DNA of 19,362 nt from Candidatus Pacearchaeota archaeon (GTDB lineage Archaea; Nanoarchaeota; Nanoarchaeia; Pacearchaeales; GW2011-AR1): NCBI GenBank assembly GCA_002690445.1, contig NZER01000195.1, positions 1-19,362 of the forward strand, read 5' to 3'. Each line of letters opens with the position of its first letter. The stretch's first letter is position 1. This document shows, piece after piece, positions 13,017 to 19,249 of the stretch. Below the pieces are notes generated by a model. It ran no database searches. It was not told where the DNA came from and was given only the letters and a program-made list of their open reading frames with translations. The translations under genes and the position numbers were made by a program.

Positions 13017-13544
13017 TTAGATCGTTATTCCGCAGTCAACATTCACTAGCCTTATTTCGAAGTCTACAGTTGAGAACGCTGGGATACCGGGTATGTCCTC
13101 CTTAGCCCCAAACGCTAATTCAGGTGGGAGGATGACGCTTCTGAGTTCGTCTGGCTTCATTTCGCTCACGGCTATTTCGAGACCTCTAGGAAAGGCACCC
13201 GGCTTTAATGAGGGTATGTTAATTGTGAGGTTTTTCTTTTCTATTAGTGTTTTTTCTTCCTGAATTAGCCTTATTGAGTAGTCGATTGTGACCCTCATGT
13301 ATCTTTTCCCTCGACTTGCCCCTCCCTTAAACTTGCAAAGAGGCATTAGCTCGAGGAGGTTTCTTTCTCCAGTGCCCTCTTCAATGATTCTAGATTTTTC
13401 CTTGACCATTTCTAAGGCTTCTTTGTCTGATATAATCTTGAGCTTCTTCTTGTACCCAGCCCACGCCGCATCTAGATCAGCCTCTGGGTTTCGCTTTTTT
13501 TGAAAATTCTCCCAATCTTTATTTATTTTTTTTTCGTCGCTCAT
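13017..13544 (-). CDS. FKBP-type peptidyl-prolyl isomerase
   Basis: The 175-residue product has a C-terminal FKBP domain (about 58-170) after a charged N-terminal extension of some 57 residues. The domain shows the family order: a VTIDYSIRL strand in place of VHYTGKL, NINIPSLKPGAFPRGLEIAV-like central region corresponding to the F-lG-vi-G-e-gl helix, then ELRSVILPPELAFG, matching the E-R-vIPPELgYG motif, and a closing IPAFSTVDFEIRLVNV. It would speed prolyl isomerisation or act as a cytoplasmic chaperone; there is no signal peptide. Several pocket aromatics differ from active FKBPs, so chaperone activity alone is possible. It overlaps the upstream gene (ATGA) and its stop directly abuts the structured RNA region. 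Confidence 0.85.
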   Translation of the reverse strand: MSDEKKINKDWENFQKKRNPEADLDAAWAGYKKKLKIISDKEALEMVKEKSRIIEEGTGERNLLELMPLCKFKGGASRGKRYMRVTIDYSIRLIQEEKTLIEKKNLTINIPSLKPGAFPRGLEIAVSEMKPDELRSVILPPELAFGAKEDIPGIPAFSTVDFEIRLVNVDCGITI

Positions 13545-14065
13545 TTTTTCTTCTTTTTGTTGCCATTTTTACCTTCGTCATCATCTTTTTTATTATCTAT
13601 ACCGTTTAACGCGTCACCAGCAAGAGCGGCAAGGGAGGCTGTCCCTGAGATGATTTGCTCTTTCTCAAGAATTCGAGCCTTATACCACTGGATTACATGG
13701 ACAAGGTTTCTTACGTCTTTTTCCTGTATGCTAGAGGCTTGGCATAAGTCTGTATTATCCTGAAGTATTTCGCAGAATTCGTTAATTTCTTGAGTCACGA
13801 ACTTAGCGGTCCAAGGGCCAAGCTCAACATTTTGTTGGAACGCGTCCATATGTTTTTCGAGAATATAATATTTCTTATCTGCGTAATCCTTAGAGGCGAC
13901 AAGCTGCATTTCTTCTAGCTTTTCTAGGGCTATTTTAAAGGCGGTGAGGGTAGCCTCTTCGTCGTCTATGATCGGCAGAATTTTTTTTAAATCTCTACCA
14001 ATCTCGAAGTTGTCGTTTTCTTCGAACCAAGTAAATAGCTGGTTTGAGGCATCTTGAATAGTCAT
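13541..14065 (-). CDS. Hypothetical protein upstream of the FKBP gene
   Basis: The 174-residue, largely helical product is not recognised. Residues 1-70 have the spacing of a winged-helix or small helical domain (acidic helices, then YADKKYYILEK). Residues 70-150 are further helices. The last 18 residues are almost all D, G, N and K, ending in a run of five lysines. There is no signal peptide or membrane segment. Its stop overlaps the FKBP start. It is the first gene of the long minus-strand block and is divergent from the AT-hook regulator at 14149. TATAAT lies very close to its start codon on the minus strand, but no -35 box fits well. Confidence 0.7.
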   Translation of the reverse strand: MTIQDASNQLFTWFEENDNFEIGRDLKKILPIIDDEEATLTAFKIALEKLEEMQLVASKDYADKKYYILEKHMDAFQQNVELGPWTAKFVTQEINEFCEILQDNTDLCQASSIQEKDVRNLVHVIQWYKARILEKEQIISGTASLAALAGDALNGIDNKKDDDEGKNGNKKKKK

Positions 14066-14111
14066 ATGATTATAATGATTGAATTTGTCTCTATATCCAA
14101 AAAAAACCTCC

Positions 14112-14139
14112 TTGACTTTACAAAAAAACCTAGTACTAT
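14112..14139 (+). promoter_or_regulatory. Sigma70-like promoter for the AT-hook regulator gene
   Basis: TTGACT (14112-14117), a 16-base spacer and TACTAT (14134-14139) precede the ATG at 14149 by nine bases. The predicted leader is two or three bases, so the mRNA would be nearly leaderless. No Shine-Dalgarno sequence precedes the start. Confidence 0.5.
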
Positions 14140-14148
14140 GTCAGTAGT

Positions 14149-14418
14149 ATGGATACTAAAATTAAGGTTACTAAAAGAGGACGTCCACCAGTAGATATTG
14201 CTTGGCCTGACGTAGTTTTCACTGCTCAAGACATTGTCGATACCTCAACCGAAAAGGTGTCTCGCGTTACGATACACAGTAAACTAAACAAAGCTGTAGA
14301 CATGGGAGACTTGACCGTCGTTGGATCAACTAAAACTAAGACCGGCAGACCGCGAGTAGAATACAAGAAAACAGTTATCGAAGATGACTCCATGATGACT
14401 TGTAATTCTGATGGGTAA
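14149..14418 (+). CDS. Small DNA-binding protein with AT-hooks and winged-helix-like core
   Basis: The 89-residue product has an AT-hook-like RGRPP at residues 10-14 and a second GRPR at 66-69, each in a basic setting that could bind the minor groove of AT-rich DNA. Between them, about 22-60, is a helix-turn-helix/winged-helix-like pattern (FTAQDIVDTSTEKVSRVTIH followed by KLNKAVDMGDL). It is probably a transcription regulator or nucleoid-type protein. It is the first gene after a sigma70-like promoter, so probably made early from host RNA polymerase. Its last bases overlap the dCMP deaminase start (ATG at 14411), so the two are co-expressed. The family is inferred from motifs only. Confidence 0.75.
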   Translation: MDTKIKVTKRGRPPVDIAWPDVVFTAQDIVDTSTEKVSRVTIHSKLNKAVDMGDLTVVGSTKTKTGRPRVEYKKTVIEDDSMMTCNSDG

Positions 14419-14830
14419 CAGAATATCTTGGGAGCAATACGCCCTTAACATAGCTCAAGCAGCATCCCAAAGAAGCGAGGACCCCTACCAAAAAGTAGGA
14501 GCTTGCGCTTTGAATAGCCAAAACATGGTTATAGGAGTGGGGTATAACGGGCTGGCCTCGGGCGTATCTATGCCTTATAAAAATTTCTGGGATAATAGAG
14601 ATTACCGTAGAAAATTTATGATTCATGCGGAGGCAAACTGCCTCTCCTTATGCAAAAGGGGAGAAGTGAAGCTTCTGGCGGTCACCCTTTTACCCTGCTC
14701 TTCTTGCGCTACCATGGTTGCTGCTTACGGTGTGCAGGAGGTTTATTATAAAGAAACCTACGAAAGAGACGAGCAAGCCAAGGAAATTTTTAATTGGTAC
14801 AACATAAAATTAGTTAGACTAGAAGATTAG
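14411..14830 (+). CDS. dCMP deaminase (zinc-dependent)
   Basis: The 139-residue product is a cytidine/deoxycytidylate deaminase family enzyme. The zinc ligands are His72 of HAE (catalytic Glu74) and the cysteines of PCSSC (Cys96, Cys99). The N-terminal part has S-DP-KVGA and GYNGL, typical of dCMP deaminases (T4 Cd, human DCTD) rather than free cytidine deaminases. It would convert dCMP to dUMP for thymidylate synthesis and so complements the reductase and dNMP kinase. A tRNA- or base-editing deaminase is a less likely alternative. It lacks the additional zinc-binding insertion of some phage dCMP deaminases. The start overlaps the previous gene by eight bases. Confidence 0.88.
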   Translation: MGNRISWEQYALNIAQAASQRSEDPYQKVGACALNSQNMVIGVGYNGLASGVSMPYKNFWDNRDYRRKFMIHAEANCLSLCKRGEVKLLAVTLLPCSSCATMVAAYGVQEVYYKETYERDEQAKEIFNWYNIKLVRLED

Positions 14831-14852
14831 TTTAAAGTATTATGTTAACGAT

Positions 14853-15203
14853 ATGGAGTCATTAGCTTATCCATTTTTAGTTTCAGTTTTACTTTTTTAT
14901 ATATATGAAACTGATTTCTTTGTAGAATACGTTAAGCTGTTTGGGCTTGCAAAGTTATTTAAAATAAAGGAGTACGAAGACTACTTGGATGACAATCCTG
15001 CAGACACCTATTGGGAGTGGCTAGCTTGGGATAAGAAAACCTTTCTAAGAAAGTTACTTTCTTGTCCATATTGTTTTGGCTTTTGGCTCAATGTTGCAGT
15101 GTGTTATACTCATAAAGATTTGGGTTTATTTGTAATGAACTTGTGGTTGTCTTTATTTTTGTTTTTAATTTTAAAATTTATATCTAGGAAAGCTTATGAG
15201 TGA
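14853..15203 (+). CDS. Membrane protein with CPYCFGFW motif (DUF1360-like)
   Basis: The 116-residue product has hydrophobic segments at about 5-19, 75-86 and 93-110. Before the second segment lies SCPYCFGFW (70-78), a CxxC followed by GFW. This motif, with a membrane segment after it, is typical of small DUF1360-like membrane proteins in phages and bacteria whose function is unknown. The CxxC could bind metal or form a disulfide at the membrane surface. The start is 22 bases after the deaminase stop, and the end overlaps the next gene by eight bases. Confidence 0.68.
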   Translation: MESLAYPFLVSVLLFYIYETDFFVEYVKLFGLAKLFKIKEYEDYLDDNPADTYWEWLAWDKKTFLRKLLSCPYCFGFWLNVAVCYTHKDLGLFVMNLWLSLFLFLILKFISRKAYE

Positions 15204-15627
15204 GAGTACACCAGTATGGGTAACACCCGATTATAGTTATTATAGTTTCTTTAACATGAAGGAACTCGTTTTATTTTCTAAAGCCAACGGGGAAGACATG
15301 CTTCCCCCTCTAGAAGGCCTCGATGCCGAGGAGGCAAAGAAAGTAGCAGATCTAAAGGTCAAACTTCAGAACTTTATTAAGACCTACGAGAACACCAAAG
15401 GAGGCTGTGGCTGCAACAGGGAGAAAAGAGTGGAGAATGCAAAAAAACAGTACGGATATTTTGCAGACTCCCTGCGTAATTGTGAGGTGGCAGCGACACA
15501 TGTGAAAAGCCTACTAAACTCGGTAGAAAAAATTCATTTCTGGAAAGATGGACAGCGTTTCCGTCACCAAGGGAAAGAGGGGGACCCAAAATTTCGCCCA
15601 GCAGAAATGCCCTTTGCGATTGTATAA
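15196..15627 (+). CDS. Hypothetical protein with CGC motif
   Basis: The 143-residue soluble product is not recognised. It starts with a tyrosine-rich segment (YSYYSF), then a helical part (about 45-70), then KGGCGCNREKR (68-78), a cysteine pair next to basic residues, and a further helical part. AGGA lies six bases before the start codon, one of the clearer Shine-Dalgarno sites in the window. It overlaps the preceding membrane gene by eight bases and ends one base before the start of the sugar transferase gene. The CGC pair could be a metal or redox site, but two cysteines alone prove nothing. Confidence 0.65.
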   Translation: MSESTPVWVTPDYSYYSFFNMKELVLFSKANGEDMLPPLEGLDAEEAKKVADLKVKLQNFIKTYENTKGGCGCNREKRVENAKKQYGYFADSLRNCEVAATHVKSLLNSVEKIHFWKDGQRFRHQGKEGDPKFRPAEMPFAIV

Positions 15628-15628
15628 A

Positions 15629-16390
15629 ATGTATGTTTGCGTAAGTTATAGCCATAGCCACAGACCTTTCATGGAGGGCTTCTTCCTCAAGTCTTTTCCA
15701 TTTGAGAGGGGTCTATCCCTCACCGTAGAACAAGTCCCCCAAAAATGTAAGTCAGGAGATCTTTTTTCCGATGGGTGGAGAACGCAAATGATAGAGAAGC
15801 AGATATTTATAAATAAATATTTAAATCTTTTCAAAGATGGCGACCTTATACTTTTTTCAGATGTAGACATAAAGTTTTATGGGAAAATAAAGGCAGACCT
15901 AACATCATGCTTGGGAGACAATGATATATCCTTTATGAAGGATCACAATTCGGATGAAGTGGGCAGATGTGGCGGCTTTTTTATTGTTCGAAACTCCAAG
16001 AAGATTAGAGCCCTCTTTGAGGGCGTAATGAATACACTGTCCTCCCATGACTCGAGCGATGACAGCGTGAGCTTCGAAACCTCAGAGCAGTCAACTATTA
16101 ATAGCCTGATTAATGATAGGCCTGAAATTTCCTGCGGATGGCTACCGCAGAGGTATTATACTCACGGGCTGTATACGGACGGTATAAATAATTTCTCTGA
16201 GGAAGATCAGAGTGGATTGTGGTGGCATAATAAAAGCTGGGAGGAAAAAACGAAAATCTTTGTTCCGGAGGACACCCTAGTCCACCACGCGAATTGGTGC
16301 GGAGGAATAGAAAATAAAATAGACCTCTTGAATTGGGTAAACGAAATAATGGAGCTAAAGGATGGTAAGCAAGAAAAACTTTTGTTTTAA
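15629..16390 (+). CDS. Nucleotide-diphospho-sugar transferase (GT77-like)
   Basis: I start this 253-residue protein at the ATG at 15629, one base after the preceding stop. An upstream in-frame ATG at 15548 would add 27 unlikely residues inside the previous gene. The fold is that of GT-A sugar transferases of the Nucleotid_trans/GT77 kind: the donor/metal motif is in LILFSDVDIKF, with DVD at 78-80; a GRCGGFFIVR segment follows at about 112-121, and near the end comes the HHANWCGG histidine-rich motif typical of such enzymes. There is no membrane anchor. It is the third glycosyltransferase in the window. The acceptor is unknown. Its end overlaps the metallopeptidase gene by 29 bases. Confidence 0.8.
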   Translation: MYVCVSYSHSHRPFMEGFFLKSFPFERGLSLTVEQVPQKCKSGDLFSDGWRTQMIEKQIFINKYLNLFKDGDLILFSDVDIKFYGKIKADLTSCLGDNDISFMKDHNSDEVGRCGGFFIVRNSKKIRALFEGVMNTLSSHDSSDDSVSFETSEQSTINSLINDRPEISCGWLPQRYYTHGLYTDGINNFSEEDQSGLWWHNKSWEEKTKIFVPEDTLVHHANWCGGIENKIDLLNWVNEIMELKDGKQEKLLF

Positions 16391-16763
16391 ATTTAGAAAT
16401 GTTGACGGAATAAGATATGAGGTTTATTTTGTAAAACCTAACGAGTCTTATTACGGGGACATACATGGTCTCTGTGACGATCCTGAAGAAAAAAATTCTA
16501 AAATTTACATTAACCCATACTTAACGCAAAAATCCGAACTTAATACAATAATCCATGAAATTTGTCATGCTTTTTTTTGGGACAAATCAGAGAAAGAAGT
16601 AACAAGATATGCTAACACCGTTGCGGGATTTCTATATCGACAAGGATGGAGGAAGGACAAAAGACTAACGAACAATGAGCCACCACCCCCCAGAAAAAGA
16701 TCCAGTAAAAAGGCAGGAAAGAAATCTAAAAAGACTAGAAAGAAGAAGCAGCCTTTTATCTAA
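16362..16763 (+). CDS. HExxH putative metallopeptidase
   Basis: The 133-residue product carries IIHEICHAFFW, a zinc-peptidase HExxH motif (His65, Glu66, His69), with acidic residues Glu76 and Glu78 downstream as possible third ligands. The small size and the surrounding SEKEVTRYAN pattern fit SprT- or ImmA-like minimal metallopeptidases seen in phages. The last 30 residues are almost entirely P, R, K and S and may bind nucleic acid; this tail is encoded in the stretch shared with the SET gene (89-base overlap from 16675). GGAG lies seven bases before the ATG. The target protein is unknown. The start overlaps the sugar transferase gene by 29 bases. Confidence 0.75.
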   Translation: MVSKKNFCFKFRNVDGIRYEVYFVKPNESYYGDIHGLCDDPEEKNSKIYINPYLTQKSELNTIIHEICHAFFWDKSEKEVTRYANTVAGFLYRQGWRKDKRLTNNEPPPPRKRSSKKAGKKSKKTRKKKQPFI

Positions 16764-17217
16764 CTTAAGGGACGACACCTACTGTAGACTTGGTGTTTCA
16801 AAAATTTCCGGAGTCGGCGTTTTTGCGATAAAAAATATTCCAAGTGACGTAGAGGTTTTTAAGTTTGCTAACGCCGCCCTCAGTGCGGGCGAGGCTATTG
16901 AAATAAGCGAAAGAGAGGTTCTCGGGCTAGAGCAGCCAATGATTGACTACGTAAATGATATGCTAGTAAAGACAGAGTACGGTTCTTACCATTTTCCAAG
17001 CAGGGGAATTAATTCAATAGATGTTTCTTTTTATTTAAATCATTCAGATCACCCAAACGTAAGGCTTTCTAACGAGGGGAGCGCTGGAGACTTTTTGTCT
17101 TTTGTGACTATCGAGAAAATAAAAAACGGAGAAGAGCTTACACAGGACTACACCTATCTTTGTAGCAATAGGGAAGAATTAGTTAAACAGTTTCCCTTCC
17201 TGTCCGTCAAAAAGTAA
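16675..17217 (+). CDS. SET-domain protein (putative protein lysine methyltransferase)
   Basis: The 180-residue product has a basic N-terminal segment (1-30) and a SET domain (about 36-165). The opening ISGVGVFA strand is followed by a post-insert region, the SFYLNHSDHPNVR motif (118-130, equivalent to the N-H-S-C-x-P-N cofactor knot) and NGEELTQDYTYL (151-162), which contains the catalytic tyrosine (Tyr159). The usual cysteine of NHSC is Asp here. SET enzymes methylate protein lysines using SAM; in a phage the target could be a host or virion protein. The ATG at 16675 lies 89 bases inside the metallopeptidase gene; no other start keeps the whole SET domain, so I accept the overlap. Confidence 0.85.
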   Translation: MSHHPPEKDPVKRQERNLKRLERRSSLLSNLRDDTYCRLGVSKISGVGVFAIKNIPSDVEVFKFANAALSAGEAIEISEREVLGLEQPMIDYVNDMLVKTEYGSYHFPSRGINSIDVSFYLNHSDHPNVRLSNEGSAGDFLSFVTIEKIKNGEELTQDYTYLCSNREELVKQFPFLSVKK

Positions 17218-17430
17218 AATCCCAATGTATCCTCCACGGTTATGTTGTCTCATCTTAAGACCTGTTTTTGTCATCTACTTTCTTATTTAATATTACACGG
17301 TGAGCGGAAGATTGTAAATAAAAAAAACAGAAGAGTCATGGTGGCGCACTACACTTATTTAAGATAAGAGTCACGATGTCCCTTATATTTATTTTCTTTT
17401 CATTTTCTTTGGTTTTTTTTGGCATGAAGC
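17218..17430. other. Gene-free leader region upstream of the Hsp20 gene
   Basis: This stretch between the SET and Hsp20 genes has no reading frame I trust. It holds a possible sigma70-like promoter (17268-17296), an imperfect direct repeat AAGAGTCATGGTG (17331-17343) and AAGAGTCACGATG (17366-17378) spaced 35 bases apart, and a T-rich tract near 17385-17420. The repeat could be an operator for the heat-shock gene. No terminator hairpin is seen after the SET gene. Confidence 0.4.
17268..17296 (+). promoter_or_regulatory. Possible sigma70-like promoter for Hsp20
   Basis: TTGTCA (17268-17273), a 17-base spacer and TATTAC (17291-17296) would start a transcript about 145 bases before the Hsp20 start codon, through the direct repeats. 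The match is moderate (5/6 and 4/6). Confidence 0.35.
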
Positions 17431-17448
17431 ATGCTTAATACAGTTACT

Positions 17449-17820
17449 ATGAGAACACTAACATTAACAAATACACTATTTGATAATTTTCTAACCAACT
17501 GGGACAACGCCTACTTTGATGGCGATCATTCTTACTGGCGTAGAAAAGATAATTCAATCAACTGCAGAGAGAAAGAAGAACACTACGAATACTACGTTCC
17601 CTTGGCTGGCTTCAAGAAAGAAGATATTGCCGCGAGACTTGATGAAGGGCGCGTGCATATTGTAGCAAAGAATGAAAACGACTCAACCGCTTCATATTCT
17701 TTTGCGCTTCCCGACGAGGTGGACCTCTCTAGTCTGTCAGCAAAACATGAAGACGGACTCCTTACGGTAAAGATACCCAAATCAGAGAAGGCAAAAGCTA
17801 TTACAATAGCAATTGACTAA
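17449..17820 (+). CDS. Small heat-shock protein Hsp20 (alpha-crystallin family)
   Basis: The 123-residue product (from the ATG at 17449; an in-frame ATG at 17431 would add six residues) has an alpha-crystallin domain at about 42-112. It shows YEYYVPLAGFKKEDI (46-60), the P-G-x-x-KEDI motif, then ASYSFALPDEVD, then AKHEDGLLTVKIPKSE (98-113), the typical A-x-x-x-n-G-v-L-i-PK ending. The C-terminus ends ITIAID, an IxI anchoring motif for oligomer assembly. Hsp20 proteins hold unfolded proteins; marine phages often carry one. It stands alone between two gene-free stretches and precedes tRNA-Gly by 35 bases, and may share a transcript with it. Confidence 0.93.
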   Translation: MRTLTLTNTLFDNFLTNWDNAYFDGDHSYWRRKDNSINCREKEEHYEYYVPLAGFKKEDIAARLDEGRVHIVAKNENDSTASYSFALPDEVDLSSLSAKHEDGLLTVKIPKSEKAKAITIAID

Positions 17821-17855
17821 ACAAAAAAGACCCCCTATGTTACAGGGTGTGTGGT

Positions 17856-17929
17856 GCGGGTGTCGTATAATGGTATTACTCCAGCCTTCCAAGCTGATAA
17901 CGTGGGTTCGATTCCCACCACCCGCTCCA
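17856..17929 (+). tRNA. tRNA-Gly (anticodon TCC)
   Basis: A full cloverleaf can be drawn. The acceptor stem is GCGGGTG with CACCCGC, discriminator T and an encoded CCA end. The T-arm is GTGGG/CCCAC with TTCGATT. The anticodon loop CTTCCAA has anticodon TCC at 17888-17890. The anticodon stem has one mismatch at its outer pair. It reads GGA/GGG glycine codons. Confidence 0.95.
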
Positions 17930-18000
17930 TAAAATAAAAAAGTCACTTTTAAAACGAACAGAAAAACCGTTGCTTGGGTGGACGATATATAAGTTTGACC

Positions 18001-18028
18001 TTGATTTATTTAAAAAAAGACGTATCAT
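18001..18028 (+). promoter_or_regulatory. Sigma70-like promoter for the membrane methyltransferase gene
   Basis: TTGATT (18001-18006), a 16-base spacer and TATCAT (18023-18028, 5/6 match) precede the ATG at 18035 by six bases. The expected start of transcription is at or next to the A of the ATG, which would make the mRNA leaderless. The sequence after the -10 box, GAAAGT, is shared with the promoter at 18848. Confidence 0.5.
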
Positions 18029-18034
18029 GAAAGT

Positions 18035-18760
18035 ATGACAAATATGGACAAATGGAATGACCTGTATAAGGACGTCGGTTCTGACGTCCCCCTTGACTGG
18101 TATGGTAATACAGAAACTTACGATAAAGGAGCAGAGTTTCTGAAAGATTGTGATGCGGTAGAAGATTGGGGCTGTGGAGTTGGCTGGTTTAAAACAAAAT
18201 GTTTGTCGAAAAAATATACAGGAATAGATGGATCAATTACTCCTCACTCAGACAAAAAAGCTGATTTAACTAAATATAAAAGTAATTGTGAAGGAATTTT
18301 TATGCGACATGTCTTAGAGCATAATTTACAATGGAAAGACATACTGATGAACGCTTGTGAATCGTTTACTCAAAAATTTGTTTTAATTTTATTTACTCAG
18401 TTCAAAGAAAAAACAGAGGTTATCGCTTGGAATGAAATTGGCGTACCGGATATTTCTTTCAGAAAGGAAGACATAACATCAATATTCGATCAATACGGTT
18501 TGAAATACGAAATGGAAACCATTGAAGAATCTAAGACCCAATACGGGATCGAGTACATTTTTCTCATTAAAAAGATGCATCATGAAAGCATGACAGATAG
18601 GGAAAGAAAATGGGAAGACAGGCTCGAAACGCCTAAAGACAATTACGAAAGGTGGATAGACAGGCACAACCACAAGCTTGAACTCATCAGGACATTCGGA
18701 AGCGTAATCGCGGCCATTACGGGGCTTTTGGTGTTCTTAAAGGTTTTTAATTTTATTTAA
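18035..18760 (+). CDS. SAM methyltransferase with C-terminal membrane anchor
   Basis: The 241-residue product has a class I methyltransferase core at about 15-180: the SAM loop is VEDWGCGVGW (42-51), followed by YTGIDGS (61-67) at the end of strand 2 and FMRHVLEHN (89-97), a motif 4-like HVLEH. The C-terminal 60 residues are a charged helix (RERKWEDRLETP and on) leading to one membrane segment at about 222-240. A methyltransferase tethered to the membrane by its C-terminus is unusual for this compact type. The substrate is unknown. It might start at the second ATG (18044). Its stop codon is immediately followed by the first base of tRNA-Arg, so both should be on one transcript. Confidence 0.82.
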   Translation: MTNMDKWNDLYKDVGSDVPLDWYGNTETYDKGAEFLKDCDAVEDWGCGVGWFKTKCLSKKYTGIDGSITPHSDKKADLTKYKSNCEGIFMRHVLEHNLQWKDILMNACESFTQKFVLILFTQFKEKTEVIAWNEIGVPDISFRKEDITSIFDQYGLKYEMETIEESKTQYGIEYIFLIKKMHHESMTDRERKWEDRLETPKDNYERWIDRHNHKLELIRTFGSVIAAITGLLVFLKVFNFI

Positions 18761-18837
18761 GCTCTTGTAGCTCAATTGGATAGAGCATCTGTCTTCTAAA
18801 CAGAGGGTTCTGGGTTCGAGTCCCAGCAAGAGTACCA
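18761..18837 (+). tRNA. tRNA-Arg (anticodon TCT)
   Basis: The acceptor stem is GCTCTTG with CAAGAGT (first pair G-U), discriminator A and encoded CCA. The anticodon stem is TCTGT/ACAGA with loop CTTCTAA and anticodon TCT at 18795-18797. The T-arm CTGGG/CCCAG carries TTCGAGT. It reads AGA/AGG, codons common in AT-rich phages and often rare in hosts. It begins at the base after the methyltransferase stop codon. Confidence 0.95.
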
Positions 18838-18847
18838 TAAAATATTG

Positions 18848-18875
18848 TTGACACCCCTGAAATTAATGTTAACAT
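18848..18875 (+). promoter_or_regulatory. Sigma70-like promoter for the small membrane protein gene
   Basis: TTGACA (18848-18853, perfect consensus), a 16-base spacer and TAACAT (18870-18875) precede the ATG at 18887 by 11 bases. The following GAAAGT matches the promoter at 18001-18028. The leader would be about four to five bases. Confidence 0.55.
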
Positions 18876-18886
18876 GAAAGTTCATT

Positions 18887-19177
18887 ATGAGTAATAAAAA
18901 CAAAAACCAGTGCGAAACAGACCAGAGTGAGTGTTGTGAAACAGGCCAAAGCAAATATACGCAAGTTAAAACAGGATACGCCCGTGCGGCAGTTATCTTA
19001 TTGGCTGTAAACTTTTGCTTAACAGGGTATGTTTTGACAGGACTGATGAAGATTCAAGACGAGCAAGCAGATAGCTCCCAGTCTCCACAGCCACTCTCAA
19101 ACACAGCAACAGCAACCCCAGCAACCCCAGCTACTCCAGCGGAACTCCCTCAAACCCTTGAGAAAGAGGATAATTAA
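18887..19177 (+). CDS. Small single-pass membrane protein with low-complexity tail
   Basis: The 96-residue product has a polar, cysteine-containing N-terminus (four cysteines: 9, 16, 17 and 43 region), a basic stretch and one membrane segment (about 34-53), then a serine/proline/threonine/alanine-rich tail with the repeat ATPATPATPA encoded by a short tandem DNA repeat near 19105-19140. No family is recognised. It lies between tRNA-Arg and a strong terminator and has its own promoter. The TP-rich tail suggests an extended, perhaps periplasmic, linker. Confidence 0.65.
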   Translation: MSNKNKNQCETDQSECCETGQSKYTQVKTGYARAAVILLAVNFCLTGYVLTGLMKIQDEQADSSQSPQPLSNTATATPATPATPAELPQTLEKEDN

Positions 19178-19208
19178 TTCGCCGTTTAATCATCGGTGAT
19201 TGTCCATA

Positions 19209-19249
19209 CCCTCACCCCTAGGCTTTTCGGCTTGGGGTGGGGGTTTTTT
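19209..19249 (+). terminator. Rho-independent terminator before tRNA-Val
   Basis: A 10-bp stem, CCCTCACCCC (19209-19218) with GGGGTGGGGG (19234-19243), is followed by six T (19244-19249). It ends the small membrane protein transcript. The T tract directly touches the first base of tRNA-Val at 19250. Confidence 0.9.

Noticed and set aside
12980..13018. Plus-strand rho-independent terminator (stem followed by eight T)
   Set aside because: Two of the nine pairs are A-C on the plus strand but G-U on the minus strand, and no plus-strand gene precedes it. I treat it as the first hairpin of the minus-strand RNA.
15800..15830. TATAAATA-like late promoter word
   Set aside because: It lies inside the sugar transferase gene, in an AT-rich codon run, and is not upstream of any start codon.
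16110..16466. 118-residue minus-strand reading frame
   Set aside because: It is antisense to the sugar transferase and the metallopeptidase, whose motifs are clear.
17829..17850. Terminator between Hsp20 and tRNA-Gly
   Set aside because: Only a four-pair CCCT/AGGG hairpin is present and no T tract follows, so I do not call it.
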